Below, piece by piece: positions 32,059 to 42,900 of a stretch of 64,000 bases of DNA. The DNA is from Takakia lepidozioides. Taxonomy: Eukaryota; Streptophyta; Takakiopsida; Takakiales; Takakiaceae. Position 1 is the first letter of the stretch; every line of letters begins with the position of its first letter. The DNA lies in assembly GCA_030704615.1 (NCBI GenBank), contig CM060732.1:16244001-16308000 (forward strand), in the 5' to 3' direction. The position numbers and the translations under genes were made by a program. The notes beneath the pieces are model-generated. The model made no database searches, was not told where the DNA came from, and saw nothing but the letters and a program-made list of their open reading frames with translations.

Positions 32059-32220
32059 TAAATTGCCTCTTCCAGTTGCCGCTCCGGTGACACGTTGCCC
32101 CCACCGGGCTCACCGGGATCATTTTCTTTCGGGCCGTTCCGCTTTCGCTTTGTCTTGCCCGACCCCATGGTGAGGCCGATCTCAAGGACGATTGCGTACT
32201 GAACTCTAAGCTCTGATCCC
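32059..32220 (-). pseudogene. Element B: start of gag and primer-binding site
   Basis: The minus strand reads MGSGKTKRKRNGPKENDPGE ... NVSPERQLEEA, the gag N-terminus missing from element B at 28258. A degraded primer-binding site (GGGATCAGAGC) lies at 32210-32220 next to the LTR edge at 32224. Confidence 0.75.
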
Positions 32221-32223
32221 AAG

Positions 32224-32763
32224 TGTCGCGCACCTCCCTTCGGTAAACTCCCCTTCACGTCATAGTTACTCGCTTTGATGCACGCGCCTAACTCCCAAAC
32301 TGGCCGCCGGGCCAACTCAGAGCTTCGGCTGCTCACCGGGGCATAACGGTCCCCGTTTGCTCCTCCACGAGACCCTCACACATTTTGGGCCTAGTGGAAA
32401 TTCCCTTCGGTTGTTGGCAGTCCGGAACAGCTCCCCACACCTTGGTCGCTTTCCGGCTCGCACGCTTACTCACTAGTTTTTGGTCACCAACGGGCTTGCA
32501 CCGTTCTCGGGGTTACTACTCCCTATATATACTTTTGTGACTGTCCGCGGGGGTTTCACAAACAACACAGTCCTTTTATGGCGAACCACCACGAAGACCC
32601 TTGATTCCCGGTGATGAGTCGTGGTGAGTCTTGGCCCACCCACCACGGCCCCAATGGACCGTGATGAGTCCCAAGACTCCCCATGACTCCCACCACAAGG
32701 TCTCAGCCCCATGGTGAGTCCTATGCCACCCCCACTAAGACCCACTAAGCTACCACCACCCCT
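32224..32763 (-). repeat. LTR fragment, remainder of element B's 5' LTR
   Basis: It starts TGTCGCGCACCTCCC and runs to CTACCACCACCCCTCGTGG, where gene 1 exon 1 begins. The first ~177 bp (minus-strand sense) are missing here and present at 31881-32058. Confidence 0.8.
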
Positions 32764-33286
32764 CGTGGCCTCCCGAGCAGACCTTAAGGCCTTTTCTCTT
32801 TCCTTCTTCTGGGCCCCATCACTGAGTTTCCTTTTTCTGGGAGCCACTGGTGATGAGAGGTCCTGCACATCTTCCATTGAAAAGGATGCATTGGAAACCA
32901 CCCCATACCGTGCGCGCACTTCTCCCAAAGTGCGGGCCTTTGGTTGTGCGCCGCGGAGTCTAGCGGTGGCCGCATTCACCACCCTCATAGAGCTTGTTAC
33001 CGGCCACAGCTTGAAACCAGGTGGGATGTGGCGCTTGTTTTTGCAACCCGTATCAACACAATGGCGGTTTAGCTGCACTTTGTCCTTGATAGTTTCCTTG
33101 CAGAAGGGACAGTGGAGCCTATCCTTCTGTCAGTTGGAGCCTGCAGGCTTGACTGCGCGGAGGTCTAAGAATGCTTAGTTTTGCATCATACTCCTCTAGT
33201 GAGTAATAGTACCTTCGCTCCTTTAGCCTGGACTTGTGCACAAAATGCAACCAGTCCGCTCCACCCTTTTCATAAGCACCCTCCAT
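32764..33286 (-). pseudogene. Gene 1 exon 1 (zinc finger), separated and inverted
   Basis: The start codon is at 33286 (minus): MEGAYEKGGADWLHFVHKSR matches gene 2's MEDACEKGGADWVDFVHQTR. The zinc finger survives in another frame (CPFCKETIKDKVQLNRHC, then VDTGC), followed by VRARYGVVSNASFSMEDVQ and RKRKLSDGAQKKER. A shift after AKLSILRPPR breaks the frame. The exon stops at 32763 at the join with the LTR. A spliced 5'-UTR intron (33394-33289, GTGAGC...CTGCAG) precedes the ATG, as in gene 2. Confidence 0.75.
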
Positions 33287-34430
33287 GGCTGCAGAATTAG
33301 AGAAAGGATGCAGACACAATGCTCAGAATAAGAAAACATAGTACATCGGAAGAAGACAATGGGAAGAAGGCAAAGCACAAAGTAGACAGCTCACCGGGCC
33401 GAGGACGTGTTGCAGAGGCGGAGACGTCGTTGTTGGCGACAATTCGTGGCTCTCGTGACTCTCCGCGCCTGGAAAAACTAGCATGCACAAATGAACGCGG
33501 GCACGTAGGGGAGTTAGGAGCCCCAAAACGAAATAGTGCGAAAGAAGTCCAGAGAAAAGAGGAGAACTGGTATGCCGGAAGGAAGCCGTTGCATGCCGCG
33601 GAGTGACGTGACAACTTTTTCCTGGCGCCGCCTTTTTGCCACTCGCTTTGAATAGGTACGCAACAATCACACGTGTGCCATTGCACTCCACACGTGTGAG
33701 TATGAACGGACAGACTCGTATGTCACTGCACGAACAGTCCAGCAGACTGGCGGTTCAACAGACTGGCAAAGAGCAGATTGGCGGTTTGACAGACCGACAA
33801 GGATCAGACTAGCGGTTCAACAGACTGACGAAGAGCAGACCGGGGTAGACTAAGAAGAGACCGACAGGAGACTGACTGAAGCAGATTGAGGCCAGACAGA
33901 CACGAGATGGAGAACGTGGCACGAGATTACTGGGCGTCCTTGCCGCCGTCGCCGCATTTATTATGTCGAGCAGACTTATTTATGAAGACAAAGACAGCCT
34001 AACAGACCCACCGCAAACAAACGTGCGCCACTACAGATTCTTATGCCACTGCAAAGACAGTCCAGCAGACGGAAGGTTAAACAGACTGACGAAATTGATG
34101 ATGTGGCCCGACATGACTGGGCATCCTTGGCGCCATCGCTACATTTATTACGTCTAGCAAACTTACAACAGACTCCAATTACGGCCAAACAGACCCACTG
34201 AAAACAGACTTGCGCGACAACAGACTCATTTTAGACATAATGATATCCCAACAGACAAACTGTTCACTAGGCGAATGTGATGACAATGACGGCTCAACAG
34301 ACCCACTGCAAATAGTCTTCCGCTACAACAGTCTCCTCCTGCCGTAGCTGACTAATATCAGAAGAGACCCAGTGACCACCAGACTGACGGCTCAGCAGAC
34401 TCAATGGAAAAGCAATGCGAATGAAAGTGC
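33287..34430 (-). promoter_or_regulatory. Upstream region of gene 1 with CAGTCTGCTG-type motifs
   Basis: The 5'-UTR intron and leader (33287-33700) resemble the leader of gene 2. From about 33720 to 34420 the plus strand repeats CAGCAGACTGGCGG, AACAGACTGAC and related words, that is CAGTCTGCTG in the gene's own sense. The same words, in the same sense, fill the upstream region of gene 2 at 36840-37440. Promoter activity is not shown. Confidence 0.45.
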
Positions 34431-34483
34431 GGTCCATCGGTTTTTAATGCAAAACACAACATGCCCACCATGCCCGCAATGAT

Positions 34484-34514
34484 AAACCCCAAACCCCAAA
34501 CCTCAAACCCCAAA
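34484..34514. repeat. Short CCCCAAA tandem repeat
   Basis: Four 7-bp units of CCCCAAA, one reading CCTCAAA. The words resemble telomeric repeats, but the tract is too short and interstitial to be a telomere. Confidence 0.6.
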
Positions 34515-34651
34515 GTAGAAACGGAAGCCAGCAAATGTATAACATATTTCTCGTCTGCCCCTCCAGACCCAATGAACTCCTGCCTCGTTCACCACTACCG
34601 CCTCCTGCTAACGCTATGAACGCCCCGTCGCTCCCCTTCGTTGTCTTCCCG

Positions 34652-34925
34652 TCAGAACCTCGCCAGAGCTCTCTGTATGAGCTCGTCCAGTTCCGCAATG
34701 CAGGGGTAGTTGTCTTCGGGCTTCCTGCTGCTCTCTATCAGGACTACGACATATCCCAATGCTCCGATGTAGCAGCGCCAACAGTCGTGCTCGTCTCTAG
34801 TGTAGTGCACGAGGGCGTTGATGGACTGGTCGAGTTGCTCCTCGCTCATCTCCTTGTTTGTAAGCTTGGCGGGCATATGCTCCAGGTTCTTGCCCTCCGG
34901 TGGCTTTGCTATGGATTCACAGCGC
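34652..34925 (-). CDS. Possible small exon, unrecognised
   Basis: The minus-strand frame reads CESIAKPPEGKNLEHMPAKL and continues with NKEMSEEQLDQSINALVHYT, DEHDCWRCYIGALGYVVV and AELDELIQRALARF, ending in a stop at 34652. The composition is that of a folded soluble protein with two amphipathic helices. No family is recognised, and splice sites on either side are not certain. It could be the last exon of a small gene or a remnant. Confidence 0.35.
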
Positions 34926-35558
34926 AGCGCGTTGGGGGCAATTGCAATGCGAACTCAAGACAATATACAAGAACCTACCTAACGAGATGGCAACAACAAT
35001 CATGCAAGACACGGACTGACTGCACACTTGTTTTCCTGCAGAACTCCCTTCGTATCCTCTTTTACTCCCCCAAGGCAACTCCAATTAGAGTTCCTGAATC
35101 CTCTATCCTACCAATGCAACGGGTCTCAGCCCGGGGAATTCCCTAGAATGGTGCCTCTCTGTTGAGTACTACTCCATCTGGCTACCCTCTACGTCTTCCT
35201 AGAACATGCCGTCTATCCCCCTCTTAACTCACGAACTACCTCATTTGTCCTCCTAGCTACTGCGTCCCCCGTTCTTGGAGTCTTTTGGAGGGTCTGCCCA
35301 GTCCGCTAGAAGGTCTGCCGCGGTAGATGAACAAGGACTTAGAATTTTTTTAGAATCCGGCGGACATGGTGAATGGGCGGTGGGCTTATGAGCTCACCCC
35401 ATGGCCGTACTGGCGGGGCACACAGACGCATTGAAGATGCTATTATTAAAGAATCGTTGGCGTACAACGCTGGTCCATACTAAGCGAAACAGTTATGTGA
35501 TGACAAAAAAATAAAAAATAAAAAATATGTGATCTGATCCATAGGACGAATATATGTA
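34926..35558. other. Spacer left of the candidate MULE
   Basis: There is no coding frame with recognisable content. The right part is A/T-rich (AAAAAATAAAAAATAAAAAA near 35505). The 11-bp duplication of the MULE begins at 35559. Confidence 0.4.
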
Positions 35559-35569
35559 TATTTCCTCAC
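35559..35569. repeat. Candidate target-site duplication of the MULE, left copy
   Basis: TATTTCCTCAC lies directly before the left TIR. An identical 11-mer occurs at 45818-45828, two to three bases after the right TIR. Mutator-like elements usually duplicate 8-11 bp. Confidence 0.6.
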
Positions 35570-36046
35570 CTCTCATTTTAAGATAATATGGTCTTCAATG
35601 GGCACGTGCGATGTGGCCGGTGGGCCCTGCGCAAGGACGCCCGGCTCCCCAGCACCCCGCCCGCCCCACTCACGCCCCCGTCCGCCGCGCGGCCAGTCCC
35701 CCGCCCATGAGTCCGCTGTTGGCCAGTCCGCTGCCCGGCCAATCGGCCAGTCCCCCGCCCATGAGTCCGCTGCCCTCCAGTCTGCCAGTCCGCTGCTGGC
35801 CAGTCCCCCGCCCATGAGTCCGCTGCCCTCCAGTCTGCCAATCCGCTGCTGGCCAGTCTGCTGCCCAGCAGTCCGCCAATCTGCCCGCCAGTTCGATGCT
35901 GGCCAGTCCGCTGCCCAGCAGTCTGCCAGTCCGCCAGTCTTCCCGCCAGTCCGCTGGCCAGTCCCCTGCCATCCAGTCCGCTGACGGCGCAAGATCGCCA
36001 CCGTCCATTCCCATAACCCATCCGAGCCCTCCATTTTTAGGGCTGC
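35569..36046 (+). repeat. Left terminal inverted repeat of the MULE
   Basis: It begins CCTCTCATTTTAAGATAATA and ends CCATTTTTAGGGCTGC. The middle is a GC-rich minisatellite of CCAGTCCGCTGCC and GTCCCCCGCCCATGA units. The right arm repeats it in reverse. Open frames through it (Asp/Trp/Arg/Thr repeats) are repeat artefacts. Confidence 0.85.
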
Positions 36047-37760
36047 GAAAATGGCAATGATCTTGCCACCACATCCCGGCCGCTCTCTTTCGACGGCTGT
36101 TTGTTGTCTGATGTTGCGGTAGGCGTTTCTATGCACGCGACTGTTCCTCTTTTGCGCGCGATGTTCATGATGATGATGAAGCGTGTGCTTGAACATGAAA
36201 GGACTGTCTCGGCACTACAGCCACCATCGTGCATATGCTTCCACTATTTTTGCCTTCTTGTTGTGCTTTCGGGAACCTTCGTTTTATGGTTTGGTTCTAT
36301 GTCATAAATATGGAAAATGCAGACATCTGTCGTCGATAATGTCCTCTGCTTGTGATCCGTCATGATACGTTTAGCCCCTTCGTACTGCATCCCTCATGAG
36401 AGCCTTCACAAGTTTAGTTCGTTAAAGGAACCCATGGGTAACATGGGCGCGAAAATGGCGGAAGCGTATGCACATGGGGGCGTGTATTGCAGATTTCGTA
36501 TCGGACGATGGGACTGTTTATGTGACCAAGTATAGCGGCTTGCATCCGTCGTGCATAAGTTGTGGAAAAGGGTGGAGAATCTGAAGAAACCCAGCTTTAT
36601 GATGGATCCACATGGTATTATATAAGGGATGTCAGCACAAAAAAGCAATTCGAGTCGTCACGGAACACCATCCAGTCCTAAGGTCCTCAAACATCCACAC
36701 GCACCTGCTGAATGCAGATGTCTGAGCCACGACGGGAGTAGGTGCAGAATCGGTACATTGTCACATTTGCCAGGAGACGGATCAGGCTGAGACAATTGCA
36801 TCTGCAAATGCGCGTGGATGTTTGAGGTCCGTTGTGTCGCGAGTCTGTTCACAGTGGGTCCGCTGGCCCGTCAGTGCTCCGGATATTCCCCTTATCGCGT
36901 GCATAACAGTCAGTTTGGAGGTGGTCTGCTGGAAGTCCGTCTATTGGGATATCAGTCTGTCGCACTTGTGAATTTGTCAGTCTGTTGTGTCGGAAGTCTG
37001 TTGCACTAAGTCTGTTTGACTTCTTATTTTCCCTCCGGTCAGTCTCTTGGCTTGTTCTCCCGCCAGCTACTCTTAGTAGTAGCTTGATTGCAGAGTACAA
37101 CCCAGATTAATGTTTACTGTGCCACGAGTCTGTTTGCTATGGGCGTGTTCGACTTTCCTGTTCTCCCCTTACTCTCTTTTGTCTTCATTCCACCCGCTTC
37201 TTTGCAAACCAGTCTACTGAACTGGAGGTGTGCTCGACAATTGTTCCTCGATGGATATCAGTCTGTTCATCTGGTACTTTGTCAGTCTATTCTGCTCCCA
37301 GTCTCTTTTCAGTGTGTCCGCTAGCAGGGAAGTGCCTCCAATATGAAGCCGCTTCGCCTCAGCAAAGCGAATAGTCCGCTGGATTGGCGGTCCGGTGGAC
37401 TCTCGGCCCGATGGGAAATGAGTCTGCTGCACGTGCGAGGACCATGGATGAATTTAGTACGATGTGTTCGTTCGGTGGACGTATTCAATGCGATGACGGC
37501 GGATAGTTGGCGCCTGTGAAATCGCGCCACGTTGGTAGTGCCATGCCCGCTTTCCCCCTGCTACTTCTACTTCTTCTCATGTTCCCTGTGCGATCGACTC
37601 CATTCTCTTCTCGCCTGTTTCTTTGCACTGTTTTGTTTTCATCTTTGCAATTCCATCACCGTAACGAAAGACGGCCGTTCTTCCCAGGTGTGGAGAGTCG
37701 CGGTGAGCCGTGAAGCGTCGCAAACACGCTCGCCTTCGTAACAACTCGAAGTTCATCGGC
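36047..37760 (+). promoter_or_regulatory. Left interior of the MULE, upstream of gene 2
   Basis: No coding frame is convincing. An imperfect inverted repeat lies at 36682-36830. From about 36840 to 37440 the words CAGTCTGTTG, AGTCTGTT and GGTCCGCTGG recur in gene 2's sense. From about 37590 to 37762 the sequence resembles gene 1's leader, so transcription may start there. Confidence 0.45.
36682..36830. repeat. Imperfect inverted repeat, ~47-bp arms
   Basis: Arm 36682-36728 (GGTCCTCAAACATCCACACG ...) and arm 36785-36830 (... CGCGTGGATGTTTGAGGTCC) are reverse complements, with a few mismatches and a small indel around a ~56-bp spacer. Confidence 0.7.
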
Positions 37761-37763
37761 TCG

Positions 37764-37887
37764 GTGAGGTTCTCATTTGCTATGGTGTTTCCATTCCATT
37801 ATGTGTCCTCTTCTTGCTTAGGGTGAGTCTTTTCATAGGACTTCTATCTGTCGCTCATTGTCCTTGCACCCTCGTTTCATTCTGCAG
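37764..37887 (+). other. Gene 2 5'-UTR intron
   Basis: GTGAGG ... TTCATTCTGCAG directly precedes CG-ATG at 37890. Gene 1 has the same arrangement (GTGAGC ... TTCTGCAG before CC-ATG), so the intron is conserved between paralogues. Confidence 0.6.
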
Positions 37888-37889
37888 CG

Positions 37890-40800
37890 ATGGAGGATGC
37901 TTGTGAAAAGGGTGGAGCGGACTGGGTGGATTTTGTGCACCAAACCAGACTGAAGAAGGAGCGAAGGTATTGGTACTCACCAGACGAGTTTGATCATAAA
38001 ATAGTGGAAGCATTTGTAGACCTCCGCGCCCAGAAGCCCAAAAACTCGAATTGGCAGAAGGACAAGCTCTTCTGTCCCTTCTGTGAAGAGGTTATCAAGG
38101 ACAAAATCCAACTAAATCGGCATTGTGTTGACACGGGTTGCAAGGAGACTGTTGCAATGATTCCACGGGATTTCAAGCCTTGGCCGATACAGAAAGAAAT
38201 GTCGATTGTCAAAGAGGCCACAATGCGCTTGCACGGATCAGTGCTTGACCCCCGCACTTTGGAATTAGACGAAGTGCGCGCACGGTATGGCGTCCATTCT
38301 GGTGGTCCGTCAATGGAGGATTTGCAAGTGCAGGGAACGCCGGACGCTGCCAGAAAACGTAAACTGAGTGATGGGGCCCAAAAAAAGGAGAGGCAAAAAA
38401 AGGAGAAGGCTGCAAGGTCTGCTTGCAAGGCAAGGGCAAAATCTACACAACAGACTAAACCCCGTCCTGGGCGGCAGACCCACACCATCAGTACTGATAC
38501 TGAAAGTGAATCTGCTCAAGGCGGGCAAACCATTATCCGGAATGATGACTTCGAAGGCCTGGAAGGGGTGACAAGTCCAGTGGACATTGACTTGCCTGAC
38601 CAGACTTGGCAGCAGACTCACACAAATATCGCGACCCATGCCAGAGGTTTAGGGTCAAAACCAAAAACTCAATAGAGCACTGAAGGGCCAGTCTGCCCTG
38701 GCACATTGCGCCTCGTTGACTTTGGGCTATTCCCACCGGAGTGCCCACCAATTGGGGATCCAGACTTCTTCCGTTATTTCTATAGAGTTGCCCAGTCAGG
38801 TCTGCTACGCACATTCATCCAACAGGCGGAACAGAACTGGTTGAACAGCTTTGAAGATGAAGATGACGATGATGAAGTAGAGGAGGTAATGGTCAGTCTG
38901 ACCGCCCAGTCTGTTCTATGTGCTGTTTGAGTCCATCATCGGGGTCACGTTGCCTATTCAGTCTGGTCAGTCCGCTGTGTTCTCTCCTCAGTCCGCTGGC
39001 TCACTCCGCTCGTCAGTTAGTCTGTTTTATATCGCTGCATTACTTACTGAGTCCGTTTGTCAGTCCGCTAGTCCAGTCCATTGGTACAGTCTACTAGTTG
39101 CCTCCACCCTACGTACGCACGTTACGTCTGTCAGCCTGCTGGTCTGTGAGTCCAGTCCGCTGCATGAGGTGAATATAAAGTCCACGTCCATGTTCCTGAC
39201 GTCTAAGTTCTCTGCCGTGTACCGGGATGAATGTGTTTCTATTCGTAGGGCCATTCAGGCTTGGCGGATAACTAGCAATGATGCTCCTTTACAAGCGACT
39301 ACAGTGCGTGCGGAGTAGACCGCGTGCGAGAGTACATATTATTGAAGTATCCTGGGTCATCTGCTGCTATAGCGGCATTACATATTCAAGACGCGTCGGG
39401 GGGGAATGCGTCTAGGACAGCCGAGTCTGCCATCCAGCAGACTCCCATTCAGCAGGTCGTCATCCAGCGGACTCCCGTTCAGCAGCCTGTCATCCAGCAG
39501 ACTCCAACGAAGCAGACTCCCAACGAACAGCCTGTCATCCTGCAGAATCCTCTCCAGGAGCCCATCATGCAGCCCATGCCAATGGGAAGTCCTGTCATCC
39601 AACAGACTGCGGACCAGCAGACTGACCAGCAGACTGCCTTTCTCTCACATAGCACGGCGCTTTTTGCAGTTTGGCGATCGCCATCACCGGTAATTCGACC
39701 CGGAGCTGAAGACCTCATACTTCCCCGGCTTAGGGTGGGAGAAATTAATCCCCATTTGGATTGGCATAATGAGCTCCACCGGATTGTTGCGGACTGCCGG
39801 TGGTCATTTGTACCCTTTCATTATTCCATGGAGTTTTCTATTGAGGAAGCCAACCATGTTCTGGAAGCCGCCTCTGTTGTTGCCATTGAAGCCACAAGCG
39901 TCCAAAATGTGCCGCCTCTACTTGTGCAGCTGATTCTCATGGATGACCCACGGCCTGAAGACCTCAGACATATGCCTATGGCACATCCAACCTTTGGGGT
40001 GCGAAGAAAGTACTTGTTCGGATTGACTGAGGAGGACTTTGAGCGCATGGCAGCTTCCTTCCTACAACACAAATGGATGCAATTTGACAATTTCCGCTCA
40101 TACAACAAGTTGATGAAGGATCTGCATAGTTTGAGGATGGACTTACTCCATGGAACAGACCATTCACAGAAGTTTGTGGTGGATGACGCATTGCACTGGT
40201 TTGCATTGGTGATGGAGCGAGCAGTATTCGACATTGTTTTGCAGAATCCCAATGTCTTCAAAGTCCTGTGGTGTGGGATCCCAACTGAAGACCGCATCGG
40301 CGCCATTGCTCATCTCGATGGAGCATGCCTGTGCCGGCAAATCAAGGACATTGGCCTCGTCGGAAATCTCTTGGAAGGTAAAATGTTATGGGCAACTTTC
40401 GTGTTTCAACTCAATTTTTTTTGCCAACTTTTTTAGAAGTTCACATTTGCATAAACATGTGTTGCATGGTGAGTTGATCTGGGAGACAAGCAAGTGCAGG
40501 CTACTTTCGACTCTTTTGCCAGAGGTGCAAGGGACCTTGTCCTGGCTTTACAAGGAGTTCGGGAGACTGTCCAGCAGACTGGCCATAAGAATGTCCAACA
40601 ATATATTCCCCACGACACATGTGGGCAGACTGCCCAAGTGCTGGAGACCAAGCATGTGCACCAGACCGTCCCGGGTAATAGGCCGGATCACTCCCAGCAG
40701 ACTGCCCCGCACACACATACTCAATATGTGCAAACAGTACTGAGCGGGCAGTGAACTTTGTAGACTTTGCAGCAGACCGGAGAACAAACCGGCCAACAGA

Positions 40801-42293
40801 CTGCCCCTCAGCCGACTGTGCAGCAGACCAGCGAACATGGCCACCAGACTGCCCCTCAGCAGACTGTGCAGCAGACCGACGAATCCAGCCAGCAGATTGC
40901 CCCTCAGCAGACTGTGCAGTACACTGGCGAACCCACTCAGCAGATGGCCGAGCAGACTATCCAGGAGACTAACAGCCAGTCTATTCCCTGGATTGTGCAA
41001 CAGACTCGGATGCGCTGGCCTCACCGGGACCCTGTGGACGAATTTCTGCTGAGTTCCCAACAACATGTTTTTGGATCTGCCAGTATGAGTGTTTTGACCG
41101 AGTCCACTTTTCCCCCAGACACATTCACTGACGACATCATCAGGTCACCGGTAAAGCATTCTTATCCAGCTCCCCGTGGCCTGTCTTCTATGATCTTCCA
41201 GCTTAGTCTCGTTTTCGTGCGCTCAGTGGCGAAAGCCATAGATGAGTCTTACGTGATGACCGAACTCAATCTAGAAACGCAAAACCATATCATAGATCTT
41301 ACAGAAGAGTCTGAGGAAGCAATTGCCGGTGGGTCTTCCATACATGTTCTTGATGTTTCCCAAGTCCATGGAGATCCGAACACCCAGCCGGCTGTCCACC
41401 AGACTGACAGCACACTGAACTATCGACACATGGAAGGACTGCCGAGCAACTTGTGGCGGGGCAGCATACTGTCTTCATTGATGAGCAGACTGAACCGCAG
41501 ACTGACCAGCAGACTGCACAGGTCACAGATGGAAGGACTGACCAGGATGGCTCGGAGCGGCAGACTGCACAGCTCAGCTCTGACTGCATAGTTCAGACTG
41601 CACGGCCTGACCAGCACACTGCACACTTCACAGAGGGAAGGACTGACGACCAACCTACCACCGAGCACACTGCCCGCATTGAGGAAGAGACTGAACCGCA
41701 GAGTTGCCAGCAGACTGCACAGTTCACAGACGAAAGGACTGACGAAGAACCAGCGGCCGAGCAGAGTGTCCATATTGAGCAACAGACTGAACATGCTGGC
41801 AGACACACTGACAAGGAACCACATGCGGCGCAGACACCGTCTGGTATAGCGCTGGATTACATGGAGTCTGCTCCCTCACCCCTTGGGCAGGTTGTGCCAT
41901 TTCCTCTTTCAACACTGTTGTTTATGTTTTAGCACATTGTGAAATTGGGCTAATTCGCCATTTTGCTCGGAATCCTCACAGGATGTTCGTCCCTCTGTCG
42001 GCAGACTGTCTACCACTCGTGAGCATCCTACTCTGGCTTCTGTCCGTGGTGCTAATGTGGTGAAAACTGAGAGCATTGAGCTTTCTAGTGTTGACAACGA
42101 TGAATGTGTGGTTATTAGATCCAGTAGTGGAAGGCGGGAGAGCATTCCGGGAAAATCTGCTTCACCTCCACAGAAATTGCGCCGAGGGGAGTTTATGGGC
42201 AACAACGTTAAATTTGCACAGCCCGCTCAATCTATACTGGATGTGCTGAAGCTTCTGCACCTAGACTCCAGAACGTCATCTTACATGGTATAA
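37890..42293 (+). CDS. Gene 2: C2HC zinc-finger protein with QQT repeats and a SUMO-interacting motif
   Basis: Exon 1 (37890-38885) encodes MEDACEKGGADW, a C62-x2-C65-x12-H78-x5-C84 zinc finger (CPFCEEVIKDKIQLNRHC), a basic stretch (RKRKLSDGAQKK) and IIRNDDFEG. It meets a TAG at 38673, but the same frame continues (VCPGTLRLVDFGLFP) to an acidic run and donor GAG/GTAATG. Exon 2 (about 39249-40377) has REYILLKYPGSSAAIAAL, QQT repeats and a conserved ~200-residue domain (HPTFGVRRKYLFGLTEEDFE, VFKVLWCGIP). Exon 3 (about 40499-41890) has FDSFARGARDLVLALQ, QQT repeats and IIDLTEESEE. Exon 4 (41981-42293) has ECVVIRSSSGRR. One-base shifts occur near 39314 and 41430. The zinc finger and basic stretch suggest nuclear nucleic-acid binding. 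The family is unrecognised. Confidence 0.65.
38886..39248 (+). other. Gene 2 intron 1, rich in CAGTCYGCTG
   Basis: GTAATG donor. The acceptor that aligns with gene 1 has become CGG, and CTATTCGTAG at 39248 may replace it. The intron repeats CAGTCCGCTGG, CAGTCTGTT and AGTCCGCTAG words, complementary to CAGCAGACTC in exon 2. Confidence 0.6.
39424..39640 (+). repeat. Coding QQT minisatellite in gene 2 exon 2
   Basis: CAGCAGACTCCCATC and variants (CAGCGGACTCCCGTT, AAGCAGACTCCC) repeat every 15-30 bp and encode QQTP/VIQQT units. A second tract at about 40780-40980 and a third at about 41480-41800 encode QQTxxQ and EQTEPQ/DGRTDQ units, the third with a longer period of roughly 200 bp. Confidence 0.75.
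41286..41318 (+). other. SUMO-interacting-motif-like sequence in gene 2
   Basis: The codons read HIIDLTEESEE, a hydrophobic I-I-x-L core followed by acidic residues. The same motif in gene 1 (RIIDLTEEPED) supports selection on it. A second candidate, ECVVIRSS, lies in exon 4. SUMO binding is inferred from the motif only. Confidence 0.6.
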
Positions 42294-42895
42294 TCAACTT
42301 CTAATATCCGAACTCCATATCGGAGTCTCTGTCTTGAAATATTACGGATTTTGACATAGCCAATAATATCACCTCACTCACATGGTTTGTGGTATGGGAA
42401 TGGAGGGACTGTGGGGAGGGGTTTTGGATCAGGGTCAGGTTGGGGAACTTAAGAGATTTGTCTCTCCGTTGTGGCTGGTTGGGTGGGAGATGCGGAGTGG
42501 TCCAGATGGCAGGGCATGCTCTTGTGGGTGGTAATGTGGGAACATTGTGTGTGGCTTTAGAACCAGGCTAGTGAACTGAGGGCACGCAATGTGCATTGTA
42601 GAGTTGATGAAGCGGAATCTTCTTGAGGAATCGCAGACCTCTGATAAACAGTGAGTATCCCAGCATCACGGCCTGAGTGTTCATGCTTTTGCTACACCTC
42701 CAGTGTGATTGAATTTTTTCCAACAGAGGGTATTTTCTCCCGTGTGTATGGCATGATGGTTTAGTGTGTTACATGGTTGGTCCATCTGTCTTGCATAGGT
42801 TGATTTGCTTGCTTGCCCTTCCACTGTAATGGATGCCTATGCCTATCCCTGAAGAGCTGAATTGGCAACCACACAGTTGGGAAATGCCATCCGCA
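42294..42895. other. Spacer between the convergent genes, left part
   Basis: No coding frame is supported. A G-rich stretch around 42390-42550 gives short open frames without features. Both genes should end their transcripts in or near this region. Confidence 0.4.
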
Positions 42896-42900
42896 AGAAT

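Noticed and set aside
34484-34514. Telomeric repeat
   Set aside because: Only about four CCCCAAA units occur. The plant telomere unit is usually CCCTAAA, and the tract is interstitial.
35573-36196. Long minus-strand frame with WADWRT-type repeats, and the similar frames at 45410-45812
   Set aside because: These are translations of the TIR minisatellite. The two arms give the same peptide because they are inverted copies.
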